Shown: positions 24,537-35,515, numbered from the stretch's first letter. The stretch is DNA of 64,000 nt from Bryum argenteum (GCA_037043015.1 CM073329.1:16756648-16820647); one strand, 5' to 3'. A program made the numbers and translations. Notes: a model not told the origin generated them from the letters alone.

Positions 24537-25549
24537 TTAGTTGTTAATTGCAGACAGAGTGCCTTCCCGCTCCCCTTCTCGTCTAGTCTGCGACCCTCTC
24601 TAAGGGGGGATCCCCACAGGTGGCAGCGGTAGTGGCAGAGCAGACTAGGCTTGCAACTAGGCCCTGCCCGCCAGCTCACCTCCATGCCCCCCCCCCGCAG
24701 CACCAGATGAGCGGCAGCCTACGAAATTCGGGGGGTGGTGCGGCGCTAGCACAGTGCCGTCCTCAGCCCCAGATGCTTTGACGCTGTTCAGCTGTGACGT
24801 TGTTCAGCACCGTGCCGTCCTCAGCGCCAACACAGTGCCGTCCAACAGCTTTGACGCCGCCTCCAGACTGGGCATGCTCTCACCCCAACTCGTGATCCGT
24901 CCACAAATTAAGTTTCGATAGTCCACCGGAATACACAATCTGCTACGGTCTCCACGGCTCAACCATTGTCGTTGTCGTTGAAAGCGTTTTGCGTGAAAGA
25001 AAAAACATTGGCTTTTGAAATTTTTGGGTCAACGTCAGGTACACTGCCGATACAAGTGCTAGAGTTGAACAGTAGCTATACCGATATGTGACTGTTGAGA
25101 TTCATGGGGAGGTTTGTCCAGTATTAGAAACGCATTACAGGGCAGAAGAAAATGAATCGCACTAACTTGATCGATGCAGGTAGAAGTATATTAAGATGCA
25201 CAGGAGTATGCATGCTAACAATCAGCCAGTCATATGGTTAATTTAACGAAATGCTGCGTTTTAGAATGCAACATTACGTTGCAGATGCATTTGATATTTA
25301 ATTACTGTTCTTTAGTTTTTCGTGAATTCTTGCATGTGCACATGATACTGACATATTACTTTGTTATTGTCGGTTTGATTCAGGTAATTGTAGAGTAGAA
25401 TTCCGTACTCAAGCTGATCACACTGTTGCTGAGGGGAAGCTGTCCTTGCAAGCGAATCTGCAAGGGTTTTCTTGCGTGGAGTGAGTGGTCATATTTAGGT
25501 ATAAACTGCAAATTATCTTTCTAACAAAGGGAATTCAGCAACCTCCATC
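24537..25549. other. Intergenic DNA without a supported feature
   Basis: Contains a C10 run near 24687 and a short imperfect repeat of gcaccgtgccgtcctcagc at 24740-24840. Reading frames are short and unrecognisable. Confidence 0.5.
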
Positions 25550-26354
25550 TGTTAGCCGGGCGTGTATAGAAGTGCGTTTGTGAGACTACCTAAGTCGACC
25601 ACTGTGGTATTTTTAAGGCAATGTAGAGTCTTTGGTGAAGTGGAGGAGGGAAGGGAAGACCTGTCAGCGTTAAGGAACACTTCGAAGTCCGGACTGAACC
25701 GGCCAAGACCCCGTGGGAGGTCCTGTTGACTACCGGTGAGTTTGAAGGTAACTCAGCGTTGGCTTCTGTGGGCCTTTGGTGACTTGGAGTTCAGTATCCT
25801 TGTTGTCAACGTTGGCGCGAAAGACCGGCGTTGGTGCAAGAGACTATGCTAGTCTTGGCCAGCGAGGGAGTTACAGATATCTCAAGAAGAGGAAGAAAAC
25901 CGAAGGAGAAAGAGGAGAGAAAGAGAGAGCAGAAGGAGAGCCTTGGTGCCAGCGATGTCTTGCGTTGTGTGGCACTTAGGCACCGTTGAGAAGGAAAGGC
26001 GCTTACCCAGCAGCGCGCCACAGCCCACGAGGAAGGGCGAAGGAAACAACAGGAAGTAATGGCCAGACAATTGTAGAATCATAACAAGTTAGGATTGTGC
26101 AGGTTAGGTAGATAGCAGGGACTCAGATGTAGAGAAAAGACTGGCCATGGCCTTGTATTGATAATGGAAAATGAGTACAAACAGTTTGCTCCTAATCCTA
26201 TCTATCAATGCATGTCAAGAAAAACCAGTGTCTACTCTGCTGCAACTACACTCTTAAGTAGCCGATGTCGTCCGAAGTCCCTGCTGCCGTTCGGTGGCCC
26301 TATCCTCCCGCCTTGATCGCGACTCCCATGTTGGCAACGTTGGCTTCGGTAACA
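25550..26354 (-). mobile_element. LTR of a gypsy element related to the 29.5-kb element
   Basis: On the - strand it starts TGTTACC after the purine-rich gagaggcaaaa and ends cccggctaaca. The complete element at 29.5-39.4 kb has the same start (gagggcaaaaTGTTACC) and the same end (ccggctaaca), so boundaries and orientation are well supported. Internal sequence is much diverged. It is an 805-bp 3' LTR attached to the tail of an extra ORF. Several short frames inside it are not genes. Confidence 0.75.
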
Positions 26355-26396
26355 TTTTGCCTCTCTTTTGAGAGTGCAATCCGTCCCCGGATTGGT

Positions 26397-26693
26397 CAAC
26401 GACGAGACGTTCGTTCGGCTCGTCGACGGTTAGGTCGAGTAACCTCGCGGGGTACCTGATGTCCTCTTCGTGGAGGCACTTGCCCGCCATAGATGTCTTT
26501 GATGACTGCGGCTATGCCCCTGTGCAGCAAATTCTTGTCTCGCACCAAAATGGCATGACTGTAGATGTCGTATACAGTTTTGCCTAACATTTTATTGCAC
26601 CCTGGACAGTTGACATCGTTGGCTTCAGGGTTCGAGAACTTACGAGCTAAATCTAGGTTTTCGAGGAAGTATTTGCAGACGGGGAAACCACCG
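26397..26693 (-). pseudogene. C-terminal fragment of a gypsy extra ORF
   Basis: The translated - strand reads VCKYFLENLDLARKF, then CPGCNK, then VYDIYSHAILVRDKN and VPPRRGHQVPREV. This aligns along its length with the tail of the extra ORF of the complete gypsy element near 38.33-38.62 kb ([47 protein letters not shown]). The fragment ends at its right in a short satellite and has lost the rest of the element. Conservation of this tail between two diverged copies implies selection on the protein while the elements were active. Confidence 0.75.
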
Positions 26694-26696
26694 GTG

Positions 26697-26746
26697 TGAG
26701 CGTTGAGCGGTGAGCGGTGAGCGGTGAGCGGTAAAGTTTGAGCGGT
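26697..26746. repeat. GAGCGGT short tandem repeat
   Basis: Unit gagcggt repeated about five times, then a degenerate copy. It marks the right border of the truncated gypsy fragment. Confidence 0.8.
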
Positions 26747-27660
26747 AAGGAAAAAATAAAATTAAAGTTAATGGCCCTATTACCATGGAATGGGTGGTTT
26801 AGAATTTTTGAAATGGTCATTTTTAGGCCTAAAAGTACCCAAAACCGTGGACATAGGTCATACAATATTTCAAAAATTATCCACACTTGTAAGTTTAAAT
26901 AAAAGTTAATTAAATTATGGACTAGCATCATCATGTGTAACCAACACAATTCAAATCATATCCAAAATATAAACTGAAATTAGGGATGATTCATTTAGGT
27001 AATCAATAAGTTTAATTTATCGACAGTAAGCTTTAGAGACTAATTAGGGCTGACGTCATCAATAGCGTATTGCACTTGTTAGAATTATATGTAAATGCTT
27101 CGGCATATATTAACTGAAAATTATCACTACACGTCGTCTTTCCGTGTCCCCTTGTAAGGTGTACGAAAAGACATTCACGTGGCATTGCAGTGGTCCGAGT
27201 TCGATTCTCCTCAGCCTCGTTTGAGCGTTGCACTGCGTCTTAAATCAGCTATCCTGAGCTATACAAATACTGGACTATAGCCCCTACCAACATTGGCAAA
27301 ATTCAATCACTCCAATGGAAATAAAAAAAGACCTTCTCAAACTTTTAGTCTGCATTTAGTTTAGAACTTAAGCATTTACATACACCGGTGCATCGAAATT
27401 GGAGTTTAAGAAGTTACATCAAAATTAGGGCTGACGTCTTCATTACAGGCAAGCATGGCTTTAGATTACATTGTAGTGAGATACTTAAAGTAATACTTGA
27501 AACACTTAGTGTAGCTTAAGCTATAAACGATAATCACAATAAATAAATATATAAAACCATATATATTGAAAAACACAAATACATGCTATAGCAGTAATAG
27601 ATCGAGGTAAACGAATACTCTAGTACCATGTCCAGTACCTATCAGAAAACAAATCACACT
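26747..27660. other. AT-rich intergenic DNA
   Basis: No open frame with coding character. A pol III B-box-like motif (gagttcgattctc, near 27198) occurs but the surrounding sequence does not fold as a tRNA. It includes the region downstream of the methyltransferase-like gene. Confidence 0.4.
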
Positions 27661-29522
27661 CTAGGCAGAAGGTGTTGAACCACTAAAGTGCTCATCACAC
27701 TGATCAGCCTCAAAGTCTATAAACTTAAGCACACTATTGCTATAACGTCGACGTGGAGTGTCAGACAAAATGGGAGATGGAGCTTGAACAAACTCTTGAG
27801 CAAGCCGCTCAGCGTACGATGGTAGGGTGAATTTTGATGGAGGGCTCTTGTAGAGATGAGCGTTGCGAGTCAATCGCTCCTTCAGACCTGCGATCCTAAA
27901 ATTGCAAAGAAAGTCAGTTCAACAGATTTGTAAGTGCTAAATAAAAAATCGAGAAAAAGAACACAAGATGGAATTACGCACCAATGAACTTTCGTGGCTT
28001 CTTCACGACCGGTTCGTCAGAGTCATAATCCGCGGGAGGGGCAGATTCTCCACTTTCTTCATCACCGGGAGGACCATTCTTGTAATCGGCTAGCACACCA
28101 TCAAAGATTTCTTCGTCAGGTTCCATGGCGATAAGGTGTCGGTTGGAGCGCGCGCAAGCAATGACAGATGCACCTACAAATACAGAAGCCCACGTTAGAA
28201 AAGCGAAGTGTGTATAAACGAACTGGAATGTAGTGTTTACGGAAACATTACCTGTACTAGCGCTCCAATCGAAGACTATACCTCCGTCGTCCGTGAGACA
28301 ATCGACGAAACACTGAATGAAGGAGGGGTCCTTCTCTCGTGAGCCACGCCACGGCGTACCGTCCGGACGATAACGTAATGTTTCTTTCTCTGCAAAGTTA
28401 CAGAGGTGGTCTTCCTCATCAGGTACGATTGCCACACCCCCGTATGCGTGTGTCACTTGCCGAGTCTGGAACTTCGAAACATACTCTTTACGAACATAGA
28501 CTTTGATGTGGAAGCAGTGAGTCTGCAAAACACAAGTAAAAATACGTTAACATAGAAGCATAGTCGGAAATAATCATGAATTGTGAAATTTAAAATTGAA
28601 ATTTGTTACGTACCTCTTTCGGTTTGGGTACGGTAGAGGCCATAGGAAGGGGATTATACCCCCACCAGTCTCGAACCAGACGAAAACCATATGTTGCAGA
28701 CTCAGAATCGAGAGTACGCTCGATTCTACGACATTTTGGGTGCATGAGAAGTATGGCTCCAACGTCCGTCAAATGATAAGCGGCAAACACGAAGAGGCTC
28801 TCAAAGTAGGTTTTGTCACGCCGATTCCAGGATGGAATTTCTATTGGAGACACACCCGGAACAGGCAAGTTTTCGGGAGCATCTGCAAAAATGAGATCAA
28901 TTCCTGGATGCTTGGGTTCATACTCCATCGCCGAACACGGGTACTTACGGTCTTTGCCAATCTGAGATACAAGTGAAAATTTAGATACTGGCTACTAGAT
29001 TCACAAGTACTCAACTTACATATGGAAAATATAAATGACAAATGTATGAAACAATACCTTTTTGATGTGCTCAACGATATCGAGGATTTGCGAATCCCAT
29101 TTTGCGATCTCGACGATCGATGAACCAAGTCTCCAATGTTGCCCTTCTCGAGATACATTGGCAGAGTCACCGAAATTTTTGACGACGAGCTGCTACCAAT
29201 GTGATTGGGTTTCGGAAGAGGGCGTCTCGGAAACAATGGCTGGCTGATGCGACGCGGAGACTGCTGTGAGTTGTGGTCCACGGTGAATGATTGAGGAGGG
29301 GACCCTGCATTCGTAAGTCCACCTGTAGAAAGCTGAGTCAGTCTTGCATTGCGTCGATTTGCATTGTTTGTCACTCCCTCTGAAGCCTGAGTCAGATCAG
29401 CATCTTCTGGCCCTGCAATGTCATCCGAGAGGGGAGCAGTTTCTTCCGATTCTTGCTCGAGATCGACTACAGGTTCCGCAACAACATTGCGTCGCTTCCT
29501 GGTTGCACGAGACTTGGGCACT
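27661..29522 (-). CDS. Permuted N4/N6 DNA methyltransferase-like gene, 5' end cut by a retrotransposon
   Basis: Six spliced pieces read in one frame: about 29325-29522 (start lost), 29058-29192, 28614-28961, 28252-28522, 27982-28173 and 27661-27887 (TAG). The N-terminal part is acidic and Ser/Pro-rich. Next comes SSIVEIAKWDSQILDIVEHI, then GIDLIFADAPENLP, which sits where N6_N4-type methylases have the catalytic D/S-P-P-Y/W motif. Further on FDWSASTGASVIAC followed by HLIAMEPDEEIF has the layout of the SAM-binding motif (F-x-G-x-G, then E-x-D). The order catalytic motif first, SAM motif last is the permuted order of bacterial N4-cytosine/N6-adenine methylases. The motif DAPE lacks the usual second Pro and aromatic, and one Gly of the SAM loop is altered, so activity is doubtful. 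The coding frame runs into an LTR at 29523, so the true start codon is gone; GTG at 29521 is not a likely plant start. Family assignment is from motif layout only. Confidence 0.55.
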
Positions 29523-30281
29523 TGTTACCCGCCATGGCACCGCGGGTATCATTACCGAAGACCAGGGGAGCCACGGGAGACCAAGACATAACAGCGACCA
29601 CGGGGCTCGAGGCCGAGGGTGCAGTGACAGAGCCACGGACCAAGGCCATGGACACAGAACAATTAAGGCAAAAGCCAGCGCGAGGAGGTTAGGTTTTATT
29701 ATAAGAAGAGAATAGAATTACACATTTGCTAGTCCTGAATCCCACGAATAGTGATAGCTCGAGCGCCTTTCGGCTCACCTCTGTAGCCATTCGGCATCCA
29801 CTAAGTTAATACACATGACTCGCTCCGGTTCTACTCTCTACGCCTGTCTGTTCTCTAAACCCTTCTTCCCTACTCACCATTCTATTCCTTACACAATCCG
29901 TGGCGCCGTGGAACTCCTGTGGCCGAAATACTTGTGGCATCAGGTTCGTCACGCGGTTGACAGTTGAGGTTGCCAACCCCGCCCCGCCGAAGGATCGCTC
30001 CCGCGGAGTGAACACTTGGACCGTGGAAACCTCACCGAGGAGCAGCGCCACGGGACTACACTCCGGACTGCATACGGCTTGGGCTCAAACCCCACCATCG
30101 GAGAGTTGACTCTCTTCGGCCAATCATTCCCTGAATACAGTGACCGGTCAACGACCGGCCGCACCTACCCTGGACCCCGGGACTTCCGTGGTAACAGGGT
30201 ATCAGCCCGGGTATCTTACACCCGCGTCCTTACCTCGTCTCTGTGCCTCGAACACCTCTATGGCTGAAACCCTGGCTAACA
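29523..30281 (+). repeat. 5' LTR of the 29.5-kb gypsy element
   Basis: 759 bp, TG...CA. It contains the short frames that recur in the 3' LTR; these are not genes. A TATA-like tttattataag near 29695 may drive the element. Confidence 0.95.
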
Positions 30282-30284
30282 TTT

Positions 30285-30302
30285 TGGCGACCATGCTGGG
30301 GA
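30285..30302 (+). other. Primer binding site
   Basis: TGGCGACCATGCTGGGGA begins three bases after the 5' LTR. It keeps the TGGCG start and GGGGA end of the plant tRNA-Asp-type site (TGGCGCCGTTGCCGGGGA) but differs in the middle. Confidence 0.65.
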
Positions 30303-30315
30303 TGGAGTGTTTGAG

Positions 30316-30373
30316 GTAAAAAAAAAAAAAAAAAAAAGAGAGAGAGAGCGAGAGAGAGAGAGAAAAGAAAGAG
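30316..30373. repeat. Poly-A and GA microsatellite in the element leader
   Basis: About 20 A residues followed by a gagaga tract between the primer site and the gag ATG at 30406. Confidence 0.9.
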
Positions 30374-30405
30374 ATTGATAGGCTACGAGCCTGAAAAAGA
30401 AGAAA

Positions 30406-32325
30406 ATGCCCCCGAAAAGGCACGCCGCGGAAAAAGCCGTGGAAAATGTAGTTGCAGATATGGAAGAAATAGTGCAACACGAAGATGAGACCATGGAGTT
30501 ACTACAATGGATGAAGCAGCAAATGACGGATTTAGCTGCTCAAAATGAGGCCACAAACGCCAAGTTAGAATTGCTCAGCTTGAAATATCAAGACATCCAG
30601 GGGAATGGCGCCCCCGAAGTTATTGCTTCGACTCCAAGAAGTGTGGGAGAACCAGCAGAAGCGGTGCGGTCGGCAACCATCCCCCAGGGAAATAATGCCG
30701 CGGCCAGCTCAAGCACCTCGGGAATGCCCTCACCAGCACCAGTAGTGGTACCTACGGGATTACCTACTGTGTCACACACCCCAGGGAGTCTTGATGCCCA
30801 TGCCAAGTTATCAAAGATACTGTACCCCGTGTTTGATGAATCCGGGGACCCAGATTGGCACATCAGAAGGTTCAAAGTAATAGCCCGCACGAACGGCATC
30901 TTTCAGGCCACGGACCTACAGAATATCTTCGGCACCACGGTCCAAGGAAACCACATTAACTGGTACATTGACTTCGAAACCGAACACAACAATGCCAGTT
31001 GGGAAGACATGGAGCGCAACTTTTTACACAAGTTCAGAAAACTGAAAACAAGCTCGGAAGTCCTCCGAGCATTGGAATCAATTACTCAATCCACGAACGA
31101 ACCGGTGGACAAATTTTATGATAGGTTTAAGCAGTTGGCCGACAAACTGAGCCAGCGACCCGCGGAAGAATACATGTGTGAGTGGTTTAAAAAGGGGCTA
31201 CTACCATGGATACAGCAAGGCATTGTTATCCGTGGCGTAAAAACGTTGTCTGAAATACTTTCCGCGGCAAACGATATCAGTCGCGAACTCATGGCTTTGA
31301 AGCAAACACAGAACCCCATACTGCCACTACCCACGACACGGCAAGATGCCCGAGTACCGCCCCCATTATGTGACACATGTGGGAAAACTCACCATGGAAG
31401 GTGCTGGTATTCCACCAACACTTCCCCGCCCCAGGACCACAGGCGACCTAGGAACACCACGGCCGCGGTATACCCCGAGGAGGTCAATGTAGATGCCTTC
31501 CAACCCGGCCGAACGGATGCATGTTGGGAATGCGGAGGCCTGGACCATCGGCGGAGCCAATGCCCGATATTAAAACAGAAATGGGCACAAAACCGAGTCA
31601 GTCAACCCCCGGGGGCCCTGAACTCAAACACCGCGGGCCACAGGAGAGGAGGAGTAACACTCACCGAAGTACATGGACCGGAAACAAATGTTTCCACGAT
31701 ATCAGCTTCTGCCGTGACCACGAGGTCCAAGGCAAATTCTCCAAACCACGTGGTAGAACACCGAAAGCCATTTCCTGAAAACCACTGGGAACGGTTGCAT
31801 AACATGAGGACGGACATTCAAAAGGATCTGGAAACAGTAACCGCGGACCAAGGGCGTGCTACGGACTTCACCATTCAGCAGATACTAGATACGACCAACG
31901 TAACAATTACCTTGGCCAAACTCGTACAAATCAGCCCCGAATCACAACACTATTTGCAACGGACCGTGGTGCCCGAGGCAAAACCAGATCCCACCTTCGT
32001 GGAAGTCAACGCCACCACGATGGACCTAGATGCTGCGGTCATACACATCCAGCTGGGAGGACAAACATTGACCAATGTCCTCGTTGATGGAGGATCCGGC
32101 GTGAATGTAATGAGCAATCACGTTCGACAAGCACTGGGGTTACCTCAACCTCGGAATGCCCGTTTCATTCTACGCATGGCAAATGACGCCCCCGTCACTC
32201 CCCTGGGAATTCTGACCATGGTTGGGATTACAATACATGGAGTGTCGACACCGGCAACATTCGTGGTGATAGAAATGCTCCACGACAGTGGCTTTCCGGT
32301 CATCCTGGGGAGACCCTGGTTATGA
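30406..32325 (+). CDS. gag: gag and aspartic protease of the 29.5-kb element
   Basis: 639 codons from ATG at 30406. Residues about 1-60 are acidic and helix-prone, 75-130 low-complexity Ser/Pro. The retrotransposon gag domain spans about 135-290 (WHIRRFKVIAR, FLHKFRKLKT, DKFYDRFKQL). Two zinc motifs follow: LCDTCGKTHHGRC and the canonical CCHC knuckle CWECGGLDHRRSQC at about residue 373. The protease core VLVDGGSGVNVMS is at about residue 558, with GGS after Asp as in many plant Ty3 elements, and the frame ends in VILGRPWL. The TGA stop at 32323 falls where the protein should run on (L-R-D-M-Q in sense), so it appears to be a CGA-to-TGA change splitting gag-PR from RT. Confidence 0.92.
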   Translation: MPPKRHAAEKAVENVVADMEEIVQHEDETMELLQWMKQQMTDLAAQNEATNAKLELLSLKYQDIQGNGAPEVIASTPRSVGEPAEAVRSATIPQGNNAAASSSTSGMPSPAPVVVPTGLPTVSHTPGSLDAHAKLSKILYPVFDESGDPDWHIRRFKVIARTNGIFQATDLQNIFGTTVQGNHINWYIDFETEHNNASWEDMERNFLHKFRKLKTSSEVLRALESITQSTNEPVDKFYDRFKQLADKLSQRPAEEYMCEWFKKGLLPWIQQGIVIRGVKTLSEILSAANDISRELMALKQTQNPILPLPTTRQDARVPPPLCDTCGKTHHGRCWYSTNTSPPQDHRRPRNTTAAVYPEEVNVDAFQPGRTDACWECGGLDHRRSQCPILKQKWAQNRVSQPPGALNSNTAGHRRGGVTLTEVHGPETNVSTISASAVTTRSKANSPNHVVEHRKPFPENHWERLHNMRTDIQKDLETVTADQGRATDFTIQQILDTTNVTITLAKLVQISPESQHYLQRTVVPEAKPDPTFVEVNATTMDLDAAVIHIQLGGQTLTNVLVDGGSGVNVMSNHVRQALGLPQPRNARFILRMANDAPVTPLGILTMVGITIHGVSTPATFVVIEMLHDSGFPVILGRPWL

Positions 32326-32328
32326 GAC

Positions 32329-34062
32329 ATGCAGGCAATCCACGACTGGACCAAAAACCAGATCCACATTCAACGCCAACGGAAGACCGTGGTTATTCCC
32401 GTGGATAGTTGCCTCACTCGTACCAAGGTGAACCAGATCAGAACCGCGGTTGGGACAGACTGGCTAGAGGAACTCACTAACGAGCAAGAGGCCCTCGTAC
32501 TCCACGTCCACCCCAACTTAGTACCCGTGGTGGAAATCCATTTAGCCAGTTTGGTACAAGAGGAAGAAAAATTGGACATCCCCGAGCATTTCACACGAGA
32601 GATAGCCGGGGAGGTAGTGGTAAATGCTGTCCCCGCAAAGACAGCATTACACCACGAGACGGTCACAGGGTGGACACACAGGGCCAAGGAACGGGTACAG
32701 TTAGTCAACCTCGGTACAACAGAGGAACCGAAATACATCAAGATCAATACCGATGCACCCCCGGCCATCAAAGAAGCTGCTATCGCCTTGTTCCACGAGT
32801 ACCGAGATATATTTGCGTGGAACCACGAGGATTTAAAGGGTATCCCCAATGCCTTGGCCGAGCACACCATAGACCTCGTCCCTGGAGCCACCCCGGTACA
32901 ACAGCGACGATACAAGATGAACCCGAACTACGCCGCTCGGGTCAAAGCCGAACTTGACAAACTGCTCCACGCGAAGTTCATATCACCCGTGGATGCCGCA
33001 CCGTGGCTCTCACCCATGGTAATTATCCCCAAGAAAAATGGCACATTGCGCATTTGTGTGGATTTCAGAAAACTCAACGCAGCGACAAAGAAGGATCACT
33101 ATCCCCTACCCTACATGGAGGAAATTATCAATGAAGTGGCTGAGCATGAGATGTACTCGTTCTTGGATTGCTTTTCGGGGTACTACCAGGTAGCCATGGC
33201 AGAGCAAGACAAAGGCAAAACAGCTTTCTCCACGGAATGCGGACCTTACCAGTTTGAGCGTATGCCTTTTGGAGCCAAAAATGCACCCATGACATTCCAA
33301 CGTGTCATGGAGCTTATCTTCAGACCATACCTTAAACGGTTTTTTCGAATCTATTTGGACGACGGAACCGTGTATGGGAAGATGAAGGACCACGTTTTCC
33401 ATCTCAGGCAAATTTTCCACGCATGTCGAGCTAACGGGGTGAGCCTCAACGCGGACAAGTGCATGTTTTTGTACTTCGCAGGGGTCATCCTCGGTTACAT
33501 TGTATGCAAACACGGCAAGCTTCCCGACCCCGAAAAGATTAAGGACATCCTGGACATGACACCGCCAACCAATCAGAAGGGTGTTCAGAGACTCTTGGGC
33601 CTAGCCCAGTTCAATCGAATCTACATCGAGAAATTAGCTCACATCACCGCCCCAATCACAGCCTTGAACCATGCTAAGTATGTCTACCCCCGGGATTGGA
33701 CACCGGAAGCACAGGCAGCGTTAGAAAAGATAAAGCACGCATACTCCAACGCGCCCATCCTCATCGCACCAAATTGGTCCAAGCCTTTCCACGTCCATAC
33801 AGACGCATCCAACATCGCCGTGGGAGTGATGCTGGCTCAAAACATAAACGGCAAATACGACCAACCCGTGGCATATGCAAGCAGGTTACTCAACCAAGCA
33901 GAGCGGAATTACTCCACCACGGAACGAGAAGCCTTGGCCATGATCTATGCCGTTAAAAAATTCAGGCATTACCTCCTCGGGAAAAAATTCCGGTTCATGG
34001 TCGACCATCATAGCTTGTCGTACCTCGTGAATCAGACCCTGGTCACAGGAAGAGTAGCTTGA
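32329..34062 (+). CDS. pol: Reverse transcriptase and RNase H (middle part of pol)
   Basis: 577 codons directly after the premature stop, in the same frame. The linker carries the conserved DIFAWNHEDLKGIP. RT spans about 185-370, with LPYMEEIINEVAEHEMYSFLD, MPFGAKNAP and the catalytic YLDD at about residue 342. The RNase H-like domain runs from about 480 to the end (FHVHTDASNIAVG, ERNYSTTEREALAM, DHHSLSYLVN). It stops at TGA 34060-34062 after GRVA; the second gypsy element in this window has GRVARW here, so the stop replaces an Arg codon (CGA). The polymerase catalytic residues are intact. Confidence 0.93.
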   Translation: MQAIHDWTKNQIHIQRQRKTVVIPVDSCLTRTKVNQIRTAVGTDWLEELTNEQEALVLHVHPNLVPVVEIHLASLVQEEEKLDIPEHFTREIAGEVVVNAVPAKTALHHETVTGWTHRAKERVQLVNLGTTEEPKYIKINTDAPPAIKEAAIALFHEYRDIFAWNHEDLKGIPNALAEHTIDLVPGATPVQQRRYKMNPNYAARVKAELDKLLHAKFISPVDAAPWLSPMVIIPKKNGTLRICVDFRKLNAATKKDHYPLPYMEEIINEVAEHEMYSFLDCFSGYYQVAMAEQDKGKTAFSTECGPYQFERMPFGAKNAPMTFQRVMELIFRPYLKRFFRIYLDDGTVYGKMKDHVFHLRQIFHACRANGVSLNADKCMFLYFAGVILGYIVCKHGKLPDPEKIKDILDMTPPTNQKGVQRLLGLAQFNRIYIEKLAHITAPITALNHAKYVYPRDWTPEAQAALEKIKHAYSNAPILIAPNWSKPFHVHTDASNIAVGVMLAQNINGKYDQPVAYASRLLNQAERNYSTTEREALAMIYAVKKFRHYLLGKKFRFMVDHHSLSYLVNQTLVTGRVA

Positions 34063-34068
34063 TGGATC

Positions 34069-35515
34069 ATGATCCTATTAGAATACGACTTTGAGGTCGT
34101 ATACGTCCCTGGGAAACGACACATTGTGGCGGATTACCTCTCCAGGGACACTAACACCACCGCGGAAGGGATAGACGACTCGTTCAACGAGGCCTATGTC
34201 CAAACTGCACAAATAGCCACGGGCCCCAGGGGACACGAGGAAGACTGGAGGGCTGACATCATACATTACCTTACCACGGGCATTACTCCCGCGGAACTCA
34301 CAGGGACGCGCCGAATCTGTTTTGCACAAACGACGCTGCCTTATACTGTGGTCCGAGGAGAATTATACAAACGAGGGCTGGATCAAGAAATCCGGCTGTG
34401 CGTACCAGCTAAACAGCAGCAACAAATTATTGAACACCTCCACGATGGGCCCGCGGGAGGACACCAGGGCCCCGATACCACGATAAAAAAGATCCTCTCC
34501 GCGAGATATTGGTGGCCAACGCTGCACAAGGATGTAATTCAGTACATCAAAAATTGCCACGCCTGCCAAATCTCCACGACGAACTTCCAGCACCAAGGCA
34601 AGGTACCATTGAAGTCCATACCACCCCTGGGACCCTTTCAACGATGGGGATTAGACTTCGTGGGTCCAATCAAGCCGGTGACCCGCCAGAGATACAAGTA
34701 CATACTTGTGGCCACCGACTACACCACGAAATGGGTTGAAGCTAAACCCCAGCGGACCAATACCGCGGTTGTCACGGCCTCGTTTATTTACGAGAACATA
34801 ATTACAAGGTTCGGATGCCCATTGGAAATAGTCTCACACCAAGGCACACATTTTGTGAACGCAGTCATACAAGACCTCCTCGACAACCACGTTATCAAGC
34901 ACAGAACTAGCACGGTATACTATCCTCAAGGAAATGGGCAAGCCGAGTCTACAAACAAGACATTGATCAACATGCTCAAACGATTTGTGCACGCTAACCA
35001 GGCAGACTGGGACGATTGCTTACCAGCCGCGTTATGGGCATACCGCGTAGCCGTCAAAACCTCCACGAAGGCCAGCCCCTTCGAAATGGTTTACGGCACC
35101 CAACCTCTGCTACCCACGGAATACATCGTGCCAACATTTCAAACCCTGCAGCCACGGGATTACGCACCCCACAGGGTACTGGCAGCCCGCCTTGGAGATC
35201 TACACCACCTCGAGGAAATTCGAGCCTCAGCAACCGAGCACATTCTACACAAACAAACCTTGGCTGCCCGGCATTTCCAAGGAACACAGCCCCCACGAGT
35301 TTTCCAGAAGGGGGACCAAGTGCTTTGGTGCCCCCGAGATCCCAAGCTCAAACGTTCCAAATTTGAATCGATATGGCATGGTCCATACACAGTGCAACTG
35401 GCGTTACCAAACAACACAGTGCTCCTCGTCAACAGCACACACTACGATCCCCACGCCACGATTGTTAATTCGGCAAAATTAAAACAATACCACGCCACAG
35501 TACCCCGGCACACGA
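34069..35515 (+). CDS. End of RNase H region and integrase
   Basis: The frame continues after the second stop: [20 protein letters not shown], then the integrase zinc-binding motif ([12 protein letters not shown] ... CHACQ, residues about 123-168), then the DDE core. The first catalytic Asp is at residue 195 (RWGLDFVGP) and the Glu at 293 (GQAESTNKT), but the second Asp, expected in S-D-Q-G-T, is His at residue 257 (CAC, 34837-34839), which should abolish strand transfer. The C-terminal part ([24 protein letters not shown]) resembles the usual integrase C-terminal fold. The frame stays open far beyond, into the extra ORF; the boundary given is approximate. Confidence 0.9.

Noticed and set aside
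32145..32915. Antisense frames of 74-181 residues within gypsy pol, and similar shadows in integrase and extra ORF
   Set aside because: Opposite-strand shadows of strong coding frames with GC-rich codons.
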